Assembly: GCA_019750335.1 (NCBI GenBank) | Contig: JAIEOQ010000008.1 | Location: 372,001-436,000, forward strand | DNA from: Candidatus Obscuribacterales bacterium | Lineage (GTDB): Bacteria > Cyanobacteriota > Vampirovibrionia > Obscuribacterales > Obscuribacteraceae | Length of the DNA: 64,000 nucleotides | Direction of reading: 5' to 3' | Shown: one piece after another, positions 15,168-23,773 of the stretch | Numbering within the stretch: position 1 is the stretch's first letter | How the letters are laid out: the number at the start of each line of letters is the position of its first letter | The notes under the pieces: generated by a model | What the model was told of the DNA's origin: nothing | Seen by the model: only the letters and a program-made list of their open reading frames with translations | Databases searched by the model: none | Translations under genes and position numbers: made by a program

Positions 15168-16226
15168 TTAAGAGGTCGGTTCTTCGTCCGTATGTTCATC
15201 CGCAGAAGAAGAACCATCTTCCGGTCGAAAACCGGTATCGATTACCGGACGTTGATCGCCGCGGCCGAGGTCTTTCATCCAAGCGGCGTCGCCCGAAAGC
15301 GGCGTCGGATCGTCCGGGCCAGTTTCCTCAGCATCAAGCTGCTCTTTTGCCAGCGCTCGACCTTCTTGATCATCCGCATCAATAAAAATCGTCAACCTTT
15401 CGGCAAGCACCTCGTCGCCCCAGCATTCACGCCAATTGCCGATCAGCGGATATTCAGCCCAAAGGATCTCGTAAGAGTTGTCCGAAATGCGTGGCACGCA
15501 AGCATACATCGGAATCGCTTCGAGACTGGTATCGCCCATGCCACCAGCAACAAACAGAGGAGCCACGTTATTGCGAGCCAAGAACTCATTTACTTGACCG
15601 AATGTGATCGGCTTGAAACGAGTAGTGTCGGCCGTATAAAGCAAGCGCCCTTCTTTCTTTGCCTTATCGATAACCGGCATCAAAAGCTCGTAATAAGTCC
15701 GTCCGCTTCGATCCTCTTCGCGCAGCGCCAGAGCCAACTCGGCTTTGGAGATACAGAAAAGGCAGCGCTCCAAGTCTTCCATCGTCACCGTTGCTTGCGG
15801 GCTGAAAACAGCCCGCACAAGCGCCGCGTAAGAGAGAAAGAACTTAGGACGCTTTTCCTCCTCCGACGCTTCAGCAACAACCGGCGGCCCAACCGTAACC
15901 TCTTCAAGGGCAGTTTCTTCAACGACCGCATCGGTTGCCACAACCGGCTCAACCACAGGCACAGCAACAGCCGGCGGGACAACCACGGCCGGTGCCGCAG
16001 CGGGAATTGGATATGCAGGCGTAGCCACGGGCGTGGCAACCGGACGCAGCAATGGTGCAAAAGTATTCTGCAATCCGCCTTTCTTCAGCACAGCCACCGT
16101 GACGGCACAGCCGGCAACAAAGGCCAGCGCCAAACCTAAAGCAACGAGCAAACCAAGGCTCAAGCCGGCCAGCAAACCGCTTTCAAAACTGCCGGACATT
16201 GCCGCCAGCAAAACACCCGTATTCAT
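15168..16226 (-). CDS. membrane-anchored protein with Pro/Ala/Val-rich linker
   Basis: Residues ~15-48 form a hydrophobic helix (LLAGLSLGLLVALGLALAFV), followed by a low-complexity Pro/Ala/Val linker (~65-115, VPPAVAVPVVEPVV) and a globular domain (~125-300). That domain includes ERCLFCISKAELALALREED, FKPITFGQVNEFLARNNV and an acidic strand ERLTIFIDADDQEG. The C-terminal ~45 residues are acidic and disordered. AAGGAAAC precedes the ATG. I do not recognise the globular domain. The design suggests a cytoplasmic module tethered to the inner membrane. It lies downstream of the VKOR and DsbA genes on the same strand, 25 bases away. Confidence 0.65.
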   Translation of the reverse strand: MNTGVLLAAMSGSFESGLLAGLSLGLLVALGLALAFVAGCAVTVAVLKKGGLQNTFAPLLRPVATPVATPAYPIPAAAPAVVVPPAVAVPVVEPVVATDAVVEETALEEVTVGPPVVAEASEEEKRPKFFLSYAALVRAVFSPQATVTMEDLERCLFCISKAELALALREEDRSGRTYYELLMPVIDKAKKEGRLLYTADTTRFKPITFGQVNEFLARNNVAPLFVAGGMGDTSLEAIPMYACVPRISDNSYEILWAEYPLIGNWRECWGDEVLAERLTIFIDADDQEGRALAKEQLDAEETGPDDPTPLSGDAAWMKDLGRGDQRPVIDTGFRPEDGSSSADEHTDEEPTS

Positions 16227-16251
16227 GACTTGTTTCCTTAATGCAATGAGA

Positions 16252-16740
16252 CTATTTTTGAGGCTGAGCCAACGCGGCTCGCAAATTCAAAGATGTAAAT
16301 CTGGCCTCAAGGTCGCGCTGCATATGCCAGGCCAAGCCAATAAAGGCGCAGGTGAGCGCCGTGCTTGCCGCCGATACCAGGCAATACGCACAGTAGGAGG
16401 TGAGAACAAAAGCTTGCAAATAAATGAACCAGAGCGAAGCAAACAGACCGGAGACAGAGAGGGCACCAGCAAAAGCGAGCACGCGCCGACTGCCACGATC
16501 GAGATGGGCTAACACCAACAATACCAGCGCCACATAATAAACGGCACCGATTAAAGAAACCGGGATGCCGAGCACTTGTGCATAAACGCTGGTGAGAACG
16601 GTTTCGCAGCCGAGGGCAAAGGAACAAGGAGGCGTGCCGTTCAAGTACTGCGAAACCGTCAAGTAAGTGGCATCGACAAAGCCAACGTAAGCCGCAAGCA
16701 AAGCCGTTCCGGCAAAGCATTTAGCGAGCAATGATTTCAT
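16252..16740 (-). CDS. vitamin K epoxide reductase (VKOR) family protein
   Basis: VKOR homologues re-oxidise the periplasmic thiol oxidase using membrane quinone, taking the place of DsbB. This 162-residue protein has the loop cysteine pair Cys39 and Cys45 (PPCSFALGC), the PVS turn, four membrane segments, and the active-site CAYC (Cys117-Cys120) at the start of the last helix pair. The gene overlaps the end of the DsbA-like gene by 20 bases, so the two are translationally coupled and form a complete disulfide-forming module. Cyanobacteria and Actinobacteria commonly use this arrangement. Confidence 0.92.
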   Translation of the reverse strand: MKSLLAKCFAGTALLAAYVGFVDATYLTVSQYLNGTPPCSFALGCETVLTSVYAQVLGIPVSLIGAVYYVALVLLVLAHLDRGSRRVLAFAGALSVSGLFASLWFIYLQAFVLTSYCAYCLVSAASTALTCAFIGLAWHMQRDLEARFTSLNLRAALAQPQK

Positions 16741-17359
16741 CGATTGTTCCTTTCACGGCATCAAAACGACCGGGCAATAACTGCCCATTCAAAAACAACG
16801 TGGGCGTGCCTTTGGCACCGGAGACAAGAGCACCGCGCTGATCGGCATCAATCTTTGCCGTAATCGCAGCGTCGTTATCTAAAGCAAAAGCGAAGCGCTC
16901 AGGATCGAGCCCGAGCTCAGCCGCGTATGCAAGAAAACGATCTCTGGCATCGCTTTTTTCAATCCATTGCCCTTGGCGCTGGAAAAGTAGATCGTGCATT
17001 TCGGCATACTTGCCTTGCTTGCCTGCTGCTTCTGCCGCACGGGCAGCCAGCATCGCCTGTCCATGGCTGGGCAAAGGAAAATGGCGGTGCACCAAAGCAA
17101 GCTTGCCCGCGGATGATTCCTGGAGCCGCTTAAAATCAAGAGCAGCATGAGCGCAGGCTTGGCACTGGAAATCACTGTAAACGACCAGCACGGCACGCGC
17201 ATTGCCGTCACTAGCCAAGCAATGATCGGCTCCCGTTAAAGGCTGCTTTAGCTGCCCTGGGAGCTGCTGCTTAGCGACGACGACAATCACCGTCGTCATT
17301 ACGGTAGATAACAACACCGACAGCGTCGCTGTCCACAACAAAATAGAACGTCTGTTCAT
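16721..17359 (-). CDS. DsbA-like thiol:disulfide oxidoreductase
   Basis: An N-terminal signal anchor (residues ~8-29, ILLWTATLSVLLSTVMTTVI) precedes a thioredoxin-fold domain with the insertion typical of DsbA. The active site is CQAC (Cys66-Cys69) in FQCQACAHAALDF, and the cis-proline loop is GTPTLFLNG. It oxidises cysteines in exported proteins and would be recharged by the overlapping VKOR. GGGAGATG precedes the ATG. The gene is 212 aa, complete and of normal length. Confidence 0.92.
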   Translation of the reverse strand: MNRRSILLWTATLSVLLSTVMTTVIVVVAKQQLPGQLKQPLTGADHCLASDGNARAVLVVYSDFQCQACAHAALDFKRLQESSAGKLALVHRHFPLPSHGQAMLAARAAEAAGKQGKYAEMHDLLFQRQGQWIEKSDARDRFLAYAAELGLDPERFAFALDNDAAITAKIDADQRGALVSGAKGTPTLFLNGQLLPGRFDAVKGTIDEIIAR

Positions 17360-17453
17360 GGTTCATCTCCCTTGTACTAGGTAAAGACGGAGGCTTCGAC
17401 AAAATCAAAGCCCCTGTCTTTACCCCCTCCCGGAAGAGGGAATAAAGCCGCAA

Positions 17454-17481
17454 GGCTGGGCAATATTTCTACTACCCAGCC
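17454..17481 (-). terminator. hairpins downstream of the LemA-like gene
   Basis: GGCTGGG pairs with CCCAGCC. A second, longer stem follows at 17381-17423 (GTAAAGAC with GTCTTTAC). Both lie between the LemA-like gene and the DsbA gene on the - strand and probably end or attenuate the upstream transcript. Confidence 0.5.
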
Positions 17482-17515
17482 CTACGATTACAGCTGACTG
17501 CGACTCGCGCTCGGA

Positions 17516-18148
17516 CTACTTACCCGAGGTATCCAACGGTTGGTCGACACCGCTGTCGAAGATCTGGTTGGCATCACCGCCGACGATGGCCGTGCTCATC
17601 TTGTCGAGAGCGACCTGACCGCGGTAGGTATTGCCGTTGATCTTGATTTCGAGCGAATCCGACGGATAGCCGCACCACTTCACCACGGTCGGGTGGAGGA
17701 ACGAACCGGTCTTGCGCCAGGTGTCGTAGTCCTTGACCAAACCAGCGATCTTTTCCTGGCGTTGGGCAAACTTCTTGCGGCTGGTCTGCACGAACTCGAG
17801 GATCTTGTCGAAGATGTTCGTACCGCTCAGATCCGGATAAGCTTCGCTCACGGCGGAGAAGAGCTTGCCGCTGTCGACTTCGGGCGAACTCGGCTTGTTG
17901 TAACGCCCGCCGATCGCCGCGTCGAGGATGTCGACCATAGCCTTGGTCTTGCCCTTGGCGATGCCGAGCTGATCGACGAAGCTCAGACGGTCCTGTCCGT
18001 ATTCGGCCATCATGCCCTTGTACTCGGCGGTGACGCCGAGTTCGATCTTGGTGCCTTCGTTGCGAACCGTGGTGTAGACGCCGATCAGGTACATTCCGGC
18101 CAGGACCAAGCCGCCGAGAACGGCGCCGAGAATAAGAAGCTTCTTCAT
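17516..18148 (-). CDS. LemA-like membrane protein (copy 1)
   Basis: One N-terminal membrane helix (residues 4-25) is followed by a long helical domain. Residues ~100-165 fit the LemA pattern: EAYPDLSGTNIFDKILEFVQTSR, then QRQEKIAGLVKDYDTWR, then GSFLHPTVVKWCGYPSD. The region before it is more divergent than classical LemA (TVRNEGTKIELGVTAEYKG instead of the usual arm). LemA proteins sit in the inner membrane with the helical bundle exposed. Their function is poorly understood, and they often pair with TPM-domain or peptidase genes. Its paralogue lies at 19639, with a 450-aa membrane protein between them. AAGGAA precedes the start. Confidence 0.7.
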   Translation of the reverse strand: MKKLLILGAVLGGLVLAGMYLIGVYTTVRNEGTKIELGVTAEYKGMMAEYGQDRLSFVDQLGIAKGKTKAMVDILDAAIGGRYNKPSSPEVDSGKLFSAVSEAYPDLSGTNIFDKILEFVQTSRKKFAQRQEKIAGLVKDYDTWRKTGSFLHPTVVKWCGYPSDSLEIKINGNTYRGQVALDKMSTAIVGGDANQIFDSGVDQPLDTSGK

Positions 18149-18243
18149 GATTTCGATTCCTTATGCTTTGACGAATGAAAAGCGGTTGCTGCTCACACGG
18201 CAGCATCTCCGCCGGCGGAAAAATCAGACAAATAAAGACTGAA

Positions 18244-19596
18244 CTAACGACGCTGGAAAGAACTCGAATCGGTGTAAATGCAGATGCCCCAGGCAACGCA
18301 GCCGAGAATGAAGATCACGATATAGATCCCCATCTTCTGCCCATCGGTAGGCTCGATTTCAAAAGCCAGATAATCGTAATCCTTCATGTGGACACGATCG
18401 AAAGTGTTCGCGCCCCAAATAGCGTTCTCCAGAGCACCTTGCCCATGAGAGATCGCCACCGTGCTGCCCGAAAGCGCGCCTGACGGCGGACCGAAGATTG
18501 CTTCGGCCGTGAGTTTGGCGCCAGGAAGCTTATTGCGGACATCGATCAAGAGCGCTTCATTGCCGCGCGGCATGCCGGTTGTCGCTCGAGCCCAATCGAC
18601 GGTTTGCCCGTCTTTCGTGCCGAGAACAACAAGCATGGCGTTCTTGGACATGGCATGCTTTTCGAACTCCGGCGATTGCCAGTAAGCCGAAAGCGCCCAC
18701 GTGTAAGTATCGCCGTCGCTGACTTTGCTGGAGTCAACCACGACAAGATACAGATCGCCTTGAAGCTGACCACCGAAAGCAGCATTGAAATAACGAGCGC
18801 CGGTTTGCCAGTCGCCGGCAGGAGCGGCTACACCGGCAAAATAAACCCGGTTGGAGAAATAGAAATTGCTGATGCTCGGATCGAGCTTTGGCAACAGGCT
18901 TTGCTGCTTATAGCGATCGATGTCCGCCGAATACTTCTTCAGAATGGTGTTTTGCGACGCCAAAATGAAGTTGTCGTAGCTTTTCTCAACCGTTACCGGA
19001 CCGGGCTGATTGCGATCAAGCCGGTCTCTGGCTGCTTGCCAGAACCAAGGCACGCCCGCTTGATAGCGACCAACCGGCACCGCCTTACCGGCTCGCCAGC
19101 GGTAGCTGTCGGGATCGGTCGGCCAGTTGTGATAAGCAATGTTGAAAGAACCGACCGTGCTGTTGATGTCGAAAGTCCACTCTTCAGTGGTGTACGGACA
19201 ACTGTGATATCGCGTTTCGTTGCGATAACAGGTTTTGCTGTGATGCTTGCCGTTGCTGTCGGTGTACGAACAGTCATAGGAGACACGCACAGTGTAAGGA
19301 TCGCAATCGTACTCATGAATGCAGGGTCCGTCGCGGGTGCAACGGATCTTTGTCCAGACAGCTTGCGTTTCGTAACCATGCCAGAACTCCTGGTAGGTTA
19401 CGGCATTGCTGTAAGCCAGCTTATATCCGGCCCAGGTCGTGAAAGGAATAACAATCGCCAGCATAACCACACCGGCAATGATGTATTCGCTCCAAGTAAT
19501 CTGGTGCTCTTCGCCGGCGAAACGCTGGCAAACGAATTTAGCCACCAGACCGACCCCTAGACAGATAAAGCCTGCCGTAAAGATCATCGATAACAT
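18244..19596 (-). CDS. membrane protein with Cys-rich exposed region, between two LemA-like genes
   Basis: The 450-residue protein has two N-terminal membrane helices (~2-24, ~39-60) and one C-terminal helix (~423-442). Residues ~85-135 hold a cluster of Cys (KIRCTRDGPC, YDCDPYT, YDCSYTD, KTCYRN, HSCPY) likely to form disulfides outside the cytoplasm. Residues ~265-385 are alpha/beta with strands LYLVVVDS and AMLVVLGTKDG and the element WARATTGMPRGN. The arrangement, and partnership with LemA, resemble TPM-domain proteins, but I do not claim homology. GAAGGAGAG precedes the ATG. It is flanked 95 and 42 bases away by LemA-like genes on the same strand. Confidence 0.65.
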   Translation of the reverse strand: MLSMIFTAGFICLGVGLVAKFVCQRFAGEEHQITWSEYIIAGVVMLAIVIPFTTWAGYKLAYSNAVTYQEFWHGYETQAVWTKIRCTRDGPCIHEYDCDPYTVRVSYDCSYTDSNGKHHSKTCYRNETRYHSCPYTTEEWTFDINSTVGSFNIAYHNWPTDPDSYRWRAGKAVPVGRYQAGVPWFWQAARDRLDRNQPGPVTVEKSYDNFILASQNTILKKYSADIDRYKQQSLLPKLDPSISNFYFSNRVYFAGVAAPAGDWQTGARYFNAAFGGQLQGDLYLVVVDSSKVSDGDTYTWALSAYWQSPEFEKHAMSKNAMLVVLGTKDGQTVDWARATTGMPRGNEALLIDVRNKLPGAKLTAEAIFGPPSGALSGSTVAISHGQGALENAIWGANTFDRVHMKDYDYLAFEIEPTDGQKMGIYIVIFILGCVAWGICIYTDSSSFQRR

Positions 19597-19638
19597 GAAC
19601 TCTCCTTCAAATTGAGCGGGAGCTAACCGCTACAAGAG

Positions 19639-20292
19639 TTACTTGGTCGAAAGCGTTTTATCGACACCGGTATCGAAAATTTCCGCAGCCTCAGCGCCGA
19701 TTTCCACTTGGCTCATCTTGTCCAGAGCTTCTTTGCCGCGCAGAACTTTGCTGCCAATCCGCACTTCAATGGAATCAGAAGGAAAACCGCACCAGCCGAC
19801 GATAGTCGGATGCAGAAACGAGCCGGTCTTACGCCAGGTATCGTAAGAGCGGACCATGTCGGCCAACATCTCTTGATCCTTAGCGAAACGCTCACGCCCG
19901 GCTTGGACAAAGGTCAAAAGCTTGTCGTAAACATCCAGACCGGACAAATCGGGATAAGCTTCCTTGACCGCCGAAAAGAAAGCCTGACGATCGACTTCGC
20001 CTGCTTTACCGGACTTGTCGTAGCGCCCGGTGACGGCGGCATGTAACACGTCGTTCATGGCGTTCTTTTTGGCATCGATAATACCGAGCGAATCGGCATA
20101 ACCAAGCCGAAACTGGCCGTAACGCGATTGCATGTTCTTGAATTCGCGCGTCAGACCTAATTCACGGCTTGTGCCTTCGTTGCGGTTTCCGGTGTAAACA
20201 CCAAGCGGAATGCCGACAAAAATCACAAGCAAAATCACAACGACCCCAGCGATCACCCAACCGCGAGGGATCTCCACATCGCCGAAGCGCAT
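19639..20292 (-). CDS. LemA-like membrane protein (copy 2)
   Basis: Paralogue of the gene at 17516. Both have a single N-terminal membrane helix (here ~14-33), VYTGNRNEGTSRELGLTREFKN after it, the EAYPDLSGLDVYDKLLTFVQ core, YDTWRKTGSFLHPTIVGWCG, and an end reading EIFDTGVDKTL (the other copy has QIFDSGVDQPL). The shared tail may be the part that contacts the protein encoded between them. AAAGGAG precedes the ATG. It is the first gene of the - strand group, so a promoter is expected upstream of 20292. Confidence 0.7.
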   Translation of the reverse strand: MRFGDVEIPRGWVIAGVVVILLVIFVGIPLGVYTGNRNEGTSRELGLTREFKNMQSRYGQFRLGYADSLGIIDAKKNAMNDVLHAAVTGRYDKSGKAGEVDRQAFFSAVKEAYPDLSGLDVYDKLLTFVQAGRERFAKDQEMLADMVRSYDTWRKTGSFLHPTIVGWCGFPSDSIEVRIGSKVLRGKEALDKMSQVEIGAEAAEIFDTGVDKTLSTK

Positions 20293-20987
20293 AGGCAGCT
20301 CCTTTCATGAGCATGAGATAACAATGAAAACAAAAAACAGCGTTCTAAAACGTTTCAACACCACCGACGAATTTTTCTTGTGTGGTCTCGCCAACCGGCA
20401 CGTATAGTGATGAAAGGGACGAGGCAAAACGGAACACAAAATGTCTGCGCTGAAGCTTGATCGTTCTCTGCTTGATGCTTATTTTGTGCGGGTGATTGCT
20501 CGACTTAAAAGAAACAGGGTGTCTTTACAACATAGTCTTGATCTATATGTCGAACAAAGAGCGCACGCAACATCGAACTATATTTGGCAAAAGGCACACT
20601 ACCAGATGCATTCAACGAGTTATCAAGCGATAAAATTACCAAAAACTCAGGGAAACTTTTTCCAATACTGACAACACGGTTAGCGCTAAGTTGCGCTTGG
20701 GCTATGACTCACTTTGCAATTACGGAGTTTTATCTCCCTTTGCGCTAGCTGGCGCATGGTTGTTCTTCCTCTGCCCTGCTCGAAAAAAACGCCGCTTAAA
20801 CAGATATTCGCCGGCGGGTGTTGCTTAGGGCATGCCCAACCTGCTAGCCCTCTTGAGTGCAGTTTCTGTTCAAAATCAAAAAGAGATCTTATAAGCGCTT
20901 AGCCAGCCATAACCCATATTCACACAACCGCCCAGAGCAATGGACTTGCTCCGGCATTAACTAACTATTTTTGCTAAGGAGCCTACC
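20293..20987. other. intergenic region, no convincing gene
   Basis: 695 bases between divergent genes. A + frame at 20441-20671 (76 codons) has no clear ribosome binding site and ends in open space, so I leave it out. Small symmetrical sites are present: TTAGCGCTAA at 20682 and GGGCATGCCC at 20828. TAAGGAG just before 20988 belongs to the next gene. Confidence 0.4.
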
Positions 20988-22007
20988 ATGAGCCTGCGCA
21001 CCATCAGCTGCGGTCATTTCGCCAGCGTAGACAAAGTTGCACTCAGCCGTTCAGGAAAATATTTTGCAGTCGCCGGCGCTCCCGGACGAAGTTTAAGCGT
21101 GGTTAACGCCCACATCAATCGCAAAGTGCGGTCCAAACATGAGCGCGATGTCACCTGTGTCGGCACCCGCACACCGGATATTTGCCCCCAAAACGACTCA
21201 CGCACTGAAGTTCTATATCACAGCTACCACGCCGCACACATTCAACGCTTCCTGCTCGAATCGAGGAAGGAACTTGTTTCGCTCTACATGGGGCGCAACT
21301 ACGATCTCGGCTGCATTGTCGAAAGTCCTTGCGGAAAGCTTGTCGCTGCCGGCAGCCGTAGAGGCGATGTGTTCATGTGGGATTTGAGCAACAGCAATAA
21401 GCCGGAGCTCATCTGGCAAAAAGAGCTTTTTTCGGCAAGCATTCATACTCTGGCGTTCAACGCCGGCAGCACAGAACTGTTAATCGCCAACGGAGCGAAC
21501 CAACAGTTACGCTGGAACATCACCAACGACTCCCTTATCGATATCCACGGCAATCTCAAATGGCCAGCTTACGCTTTTAGCTGCCACCCTCAAGAAAATG
21601 CTTTTGCCATGGGCGGGGACGGCGAACGCGTCTGGCTCATCGATCTGCCTTTCAAGCTCGAACCCGAAGATTCTGATACTGCCGGCGATGGCTTTCCGCT
21701 TTCACCCTACGATTTGGATCAAGCCGGTAGCGGCAGCGATGCGCTCTCTTTGCGAAACCGCATTTATCTCCCCGACGTGGATGACTATCGTTGCGCGTAC
21801 CTAAACAGCAATGCCGGCGGCTTCGTCAACCATCTGCATTTGAGCAGCGATTGGAAGCTGCTTGTCGGTGGTGAAGCCGGTTTGGAAGTTTGGGATCTTC
21901 AGCCTGTGCGCCTGCTCAAGCAAATTCCTTTTCCGAAGAACACGTCTTGGCGCCATATTTCAAGCGTCTACCAAAACGGCGAATTTTTCGTTGCCTACGA
22001 TTACTAG
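20988..22007 (+). CDS. WD40-like beta-propeller protein
   Basis: The 339-residue protein has repeated beta-propeller blades. The best is DLGCIVESPCGKLVAAGSRR followed by GDVFMWDLS, a canonical WD40 blade ending in WD. Others are VALSRSGKYFAVAGAPGRSLSVVN, HTLAFNAGSTELLIANGAN, FSCHPQENAFAMGGDGERVWLIDL and WKLLVGGEAGLEVWDLQ. About five to six blades can be counted. No signal peptide is present, so it is a cytoplasmic scaffold or sensor. TAAGGAG precedes ATG 20988. It heads a + strand run of closely spaced genes. The ligand or partner is unknown. Confidence 0.7.
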   Translation: MSLRTISCGHFASVDKVALSRSGKYFAVAGAPGRSLSVVNAHINRKVRSKHERDVTCVGTRTPDICPQNDSRTEVLYHSYHAAHIQRFLLESRKELVSLYMGRNYDLGCIVESPCGKLVAAGSRRGDVFMWDLSNSNKPELIWQKELFSASIHTLAFNAGSTELLIANGANQQLRWNITNDSLIDIHGNLKWPAYAFSCHPQENAFAMGGDGERVWLIDLPFKLEPEDSDTAGDGFPLSPYDLDQAGSGSDALSLRNRIYLPDVDDYRCAYLNSNAGGFVNHLHLSSDWKLLVGGEAGLEVWDLQPVRLLKQIPFPKNTSWRHISSVYQNGEFFVAYDY

Positions 22008-22041
22008 CTCTCCTTCGCACAACCAAGAAAGGCTTCTTGCC

Positions 22042-22929
22042 ATGAACGCCAAAACCGACAAGCTGGAAAACAAGATTTTTCGCATCACCGGACTTCAAGA
22101 AAGCAAGCCCGGCGGGCTGAGCCGTGGACCGAAAGTGCGCCTAACCCTGCAGAACAAGGCTTATGCCGGCCTGGCGGCGATCAGCTGGAACGAGCTTTCC
22201 GGCTTTGCCATTGGGCAGGTCGTGCGCGTCTCCGGTGACCTGGGCAAGTACCAGGAAAAGCCGCAACTGCAGATCAAGTCCATCGTCCAAGCCGATTCTT
22301 ATGATGCCACGGATCTGGTGCCGACTTACTCAGGCGATCTAAAAGCGCTGGAAGCGCGGCTGCAAGCTTGCATCGCCTTGATCAAGCACGAGAAGCTGCG
22401 CAGGATTGTCACCACCCTGCTCGACAAGGGCACGGAGCTGGGCAAAAAGTTCCGCCTGGCGCCGGCATCGCCAGCCGACATCAGCCACGAGCCTTACCTG
22501 CACGGACTCTGGCAACATACGCTTGAAGTGACCGAATTCGCTCATGGTATGGCTCTGCAAGCCATGCGTATGCGCCCGGAAGAATACGCCTCGATTAACA
22601 TCTGCCATCTAGTGTTTGCCGGGTTGCTGCATGATATCGGCAAAACCACCTCTTACGAGTACGGCAACGACGGTATCAAGTTCGCTCTGGCCGGGCGTCT
22701 GAATGGGCACCTGATCGAGGGCTACGCCATTATGCGCGACGCTCTGCTCAAGGAAGGCGGTTTCACGGCAACGGAGATCGACCGCCTGCTGCATATCGTC
22801 GCCAGCCATCATGGCGCCGAAAGCGACAATCCGCCACGCACCATCGAAGCGATGCTCGTGCACAAAGCGGATTCCATCGCCAGTCAACTCGGCTCGACTT
22901 ACGGCAAGCCGCACGAATCGTCCTTCTAA
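22042..22929 (+). CDS. OB-fold plus HD-domain protein, YhaM-like 3'-5' exoribonuclease
   Basis: Residues ~10-95 form an OB-fold nucleic-acid-binding domain (FRITGLQESKPGGLSRGPKV, VVRVSGDLGKYQ). Residues ~150-290 form an HD domain with HGLWQHTLEV, then LVFAGLLHDIGKT, HLIEGY and ASHHG as metal ligands. This order is that of YhaM/CBF1, a metal-dependent 3'-5' exoribonuclease of about 310 aa. It would degrade RNA or single-stranded DNA in the cytoplasm. GAAAGG lies 11 bases before ATG 22042. A longer upstream frame overlaps the WD40-like gene and is rejected. Specificity is inferred from the family. Confidence 0.85.
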   Translation: MNAKTDKLENKIFRITGLQESKPGGLSRGPKVRLTLQNKAYAGLAAISWNELSGFAIGQVVRVSGDLGKYQEKPQLQIKSIVQADSYDATDLVPTYSGDLKALEARLQACIALIKHEKLRRIVTTLLDKGTELGKKFRLAPASPADISHEPYLHGLWQHTLEVTEFAHGMALQAMRMRPEEYASINICHLVFAGLLHDIGKTTSYEYGNDGIKFALAGRLNGHLIEGYAIMRDALLKEGGFTATEIDRLLHIVASHHGAESDNPPRTIEAMLVHKADSIASQLGSTYGKPHESSF

Positions 22930-22987
22930 ATGTGTCACGTTCAGAATTGCCGAAAACAACAGAACTCACAAATCAGGGGCAATTAAC

Positions 22988-23707
22988 ATGAATCGTCTTT
23001 TCACCCTTAATCTGGCATTACTGTTTTGCGCTCTCTTTGCCGAGAGCGCGGAGGTCCAGGCGGCGGATCTTTCCCAAAAGACGAGTTACGTAAACGGCAG
23101 TAGAATGACGGCACATTATCGCGCCGATGGCACCCTCTTTGACTTGGAAGAGTGGAACAAACAGGGGGAGCTGATCAAGCACGCAGTGTACCAGAGAGAT
23201 GGCATAAGCAAGATCAGCGAAAGCATTTACACCTATTCCGTTTTGCCTAACGGCGACCTCAACATGATGCGCCACCTTACCGTTTACGACGACGACGGCA
23301 AACATGTCAAATTTACAGCCAAGGAAGATCCCGCCGGTGAAACCGAAATTTTGCACTTCAACGAAAAGGGAGTTTTGCTGCTTAAGCGTGTGTTGAACAA
23401 AGGTTCAACCAGTGTGGACATCACCATCCACGACTCCAACGGCAAGGAGCTTTATTGTCAGCACCAGCGAGTCGCCCATCTGGACGGCATCAGATATCTC
23501 GCACTGGAATCGGTCACCGAGACTTCGACCAGTGGTATCAAACGAAGAATCATCACCAACGATCCTGGTCCCAAAGCCAATAAATCAATCTCAGTTGAAA
23601 AAGTCGAATATCTGAAGACTGACGGCTCGGTGGAAAAAACCGAAAAGTCGGACGCGCTTTCCGAGCCAGTCGACGAGAAACTTCTGCGCAAGCTGGAGCA
23701 GATTTAA
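22988..23707 (+). CDS. exported YwqK/MORN-like repeat protein (copy 1)
   Basis: A signal peptide (residues 1-25, ending SAEVQAA) leads a 239-residue protein built of short beta hairpins with a Y-x-x-DG pattern (YRADGTLFDLEEWNKQGEL). This resembles the MORN-variant repeats of YwqK-type proteins. The C-terminal ~75 residues (LESVTETSTSGIKRRIIT, DALSEPVDEKLL) are shared with the next gene, so the two arose by duplication. It probably acts in the periplasm or at the surface. The ligand is unknown. It is part of a closely packed + strand group. Confidence 0.65.
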   Translation: MNRLFTLNLALLFCALFAESAEVQAADLSQKTSYVNGSRMTAHYRADGTLFDLEEWNKQGELIKHAVYQRDGISKISESIYTYSVLPNGDLNMMRHLTVYDDDGKHVKFTAKEDPAGETEILHFNEKGVLLLKRVLNKGSTSVDITIHDSNGKELYCQHQRVAHLDGIRYLALESVTETSTSGIKRRIITNDPGPKANKSISVEKVEYLKTDGSVEKTEKSDALSEPVDEKLLRKLEQI

Positions 23708-23773
23708 CGCAGGCTATTTGCAGCAGCATTTTTCAGTAACCATATCAACTCAGTCCAAATCAGAGAGCTTCCC

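Noticed and set aside
20441-20671. 76-codon + strand frame
   Set aside because: No ribosome binding site and poor coding character; it lies in a divergent promoter region.
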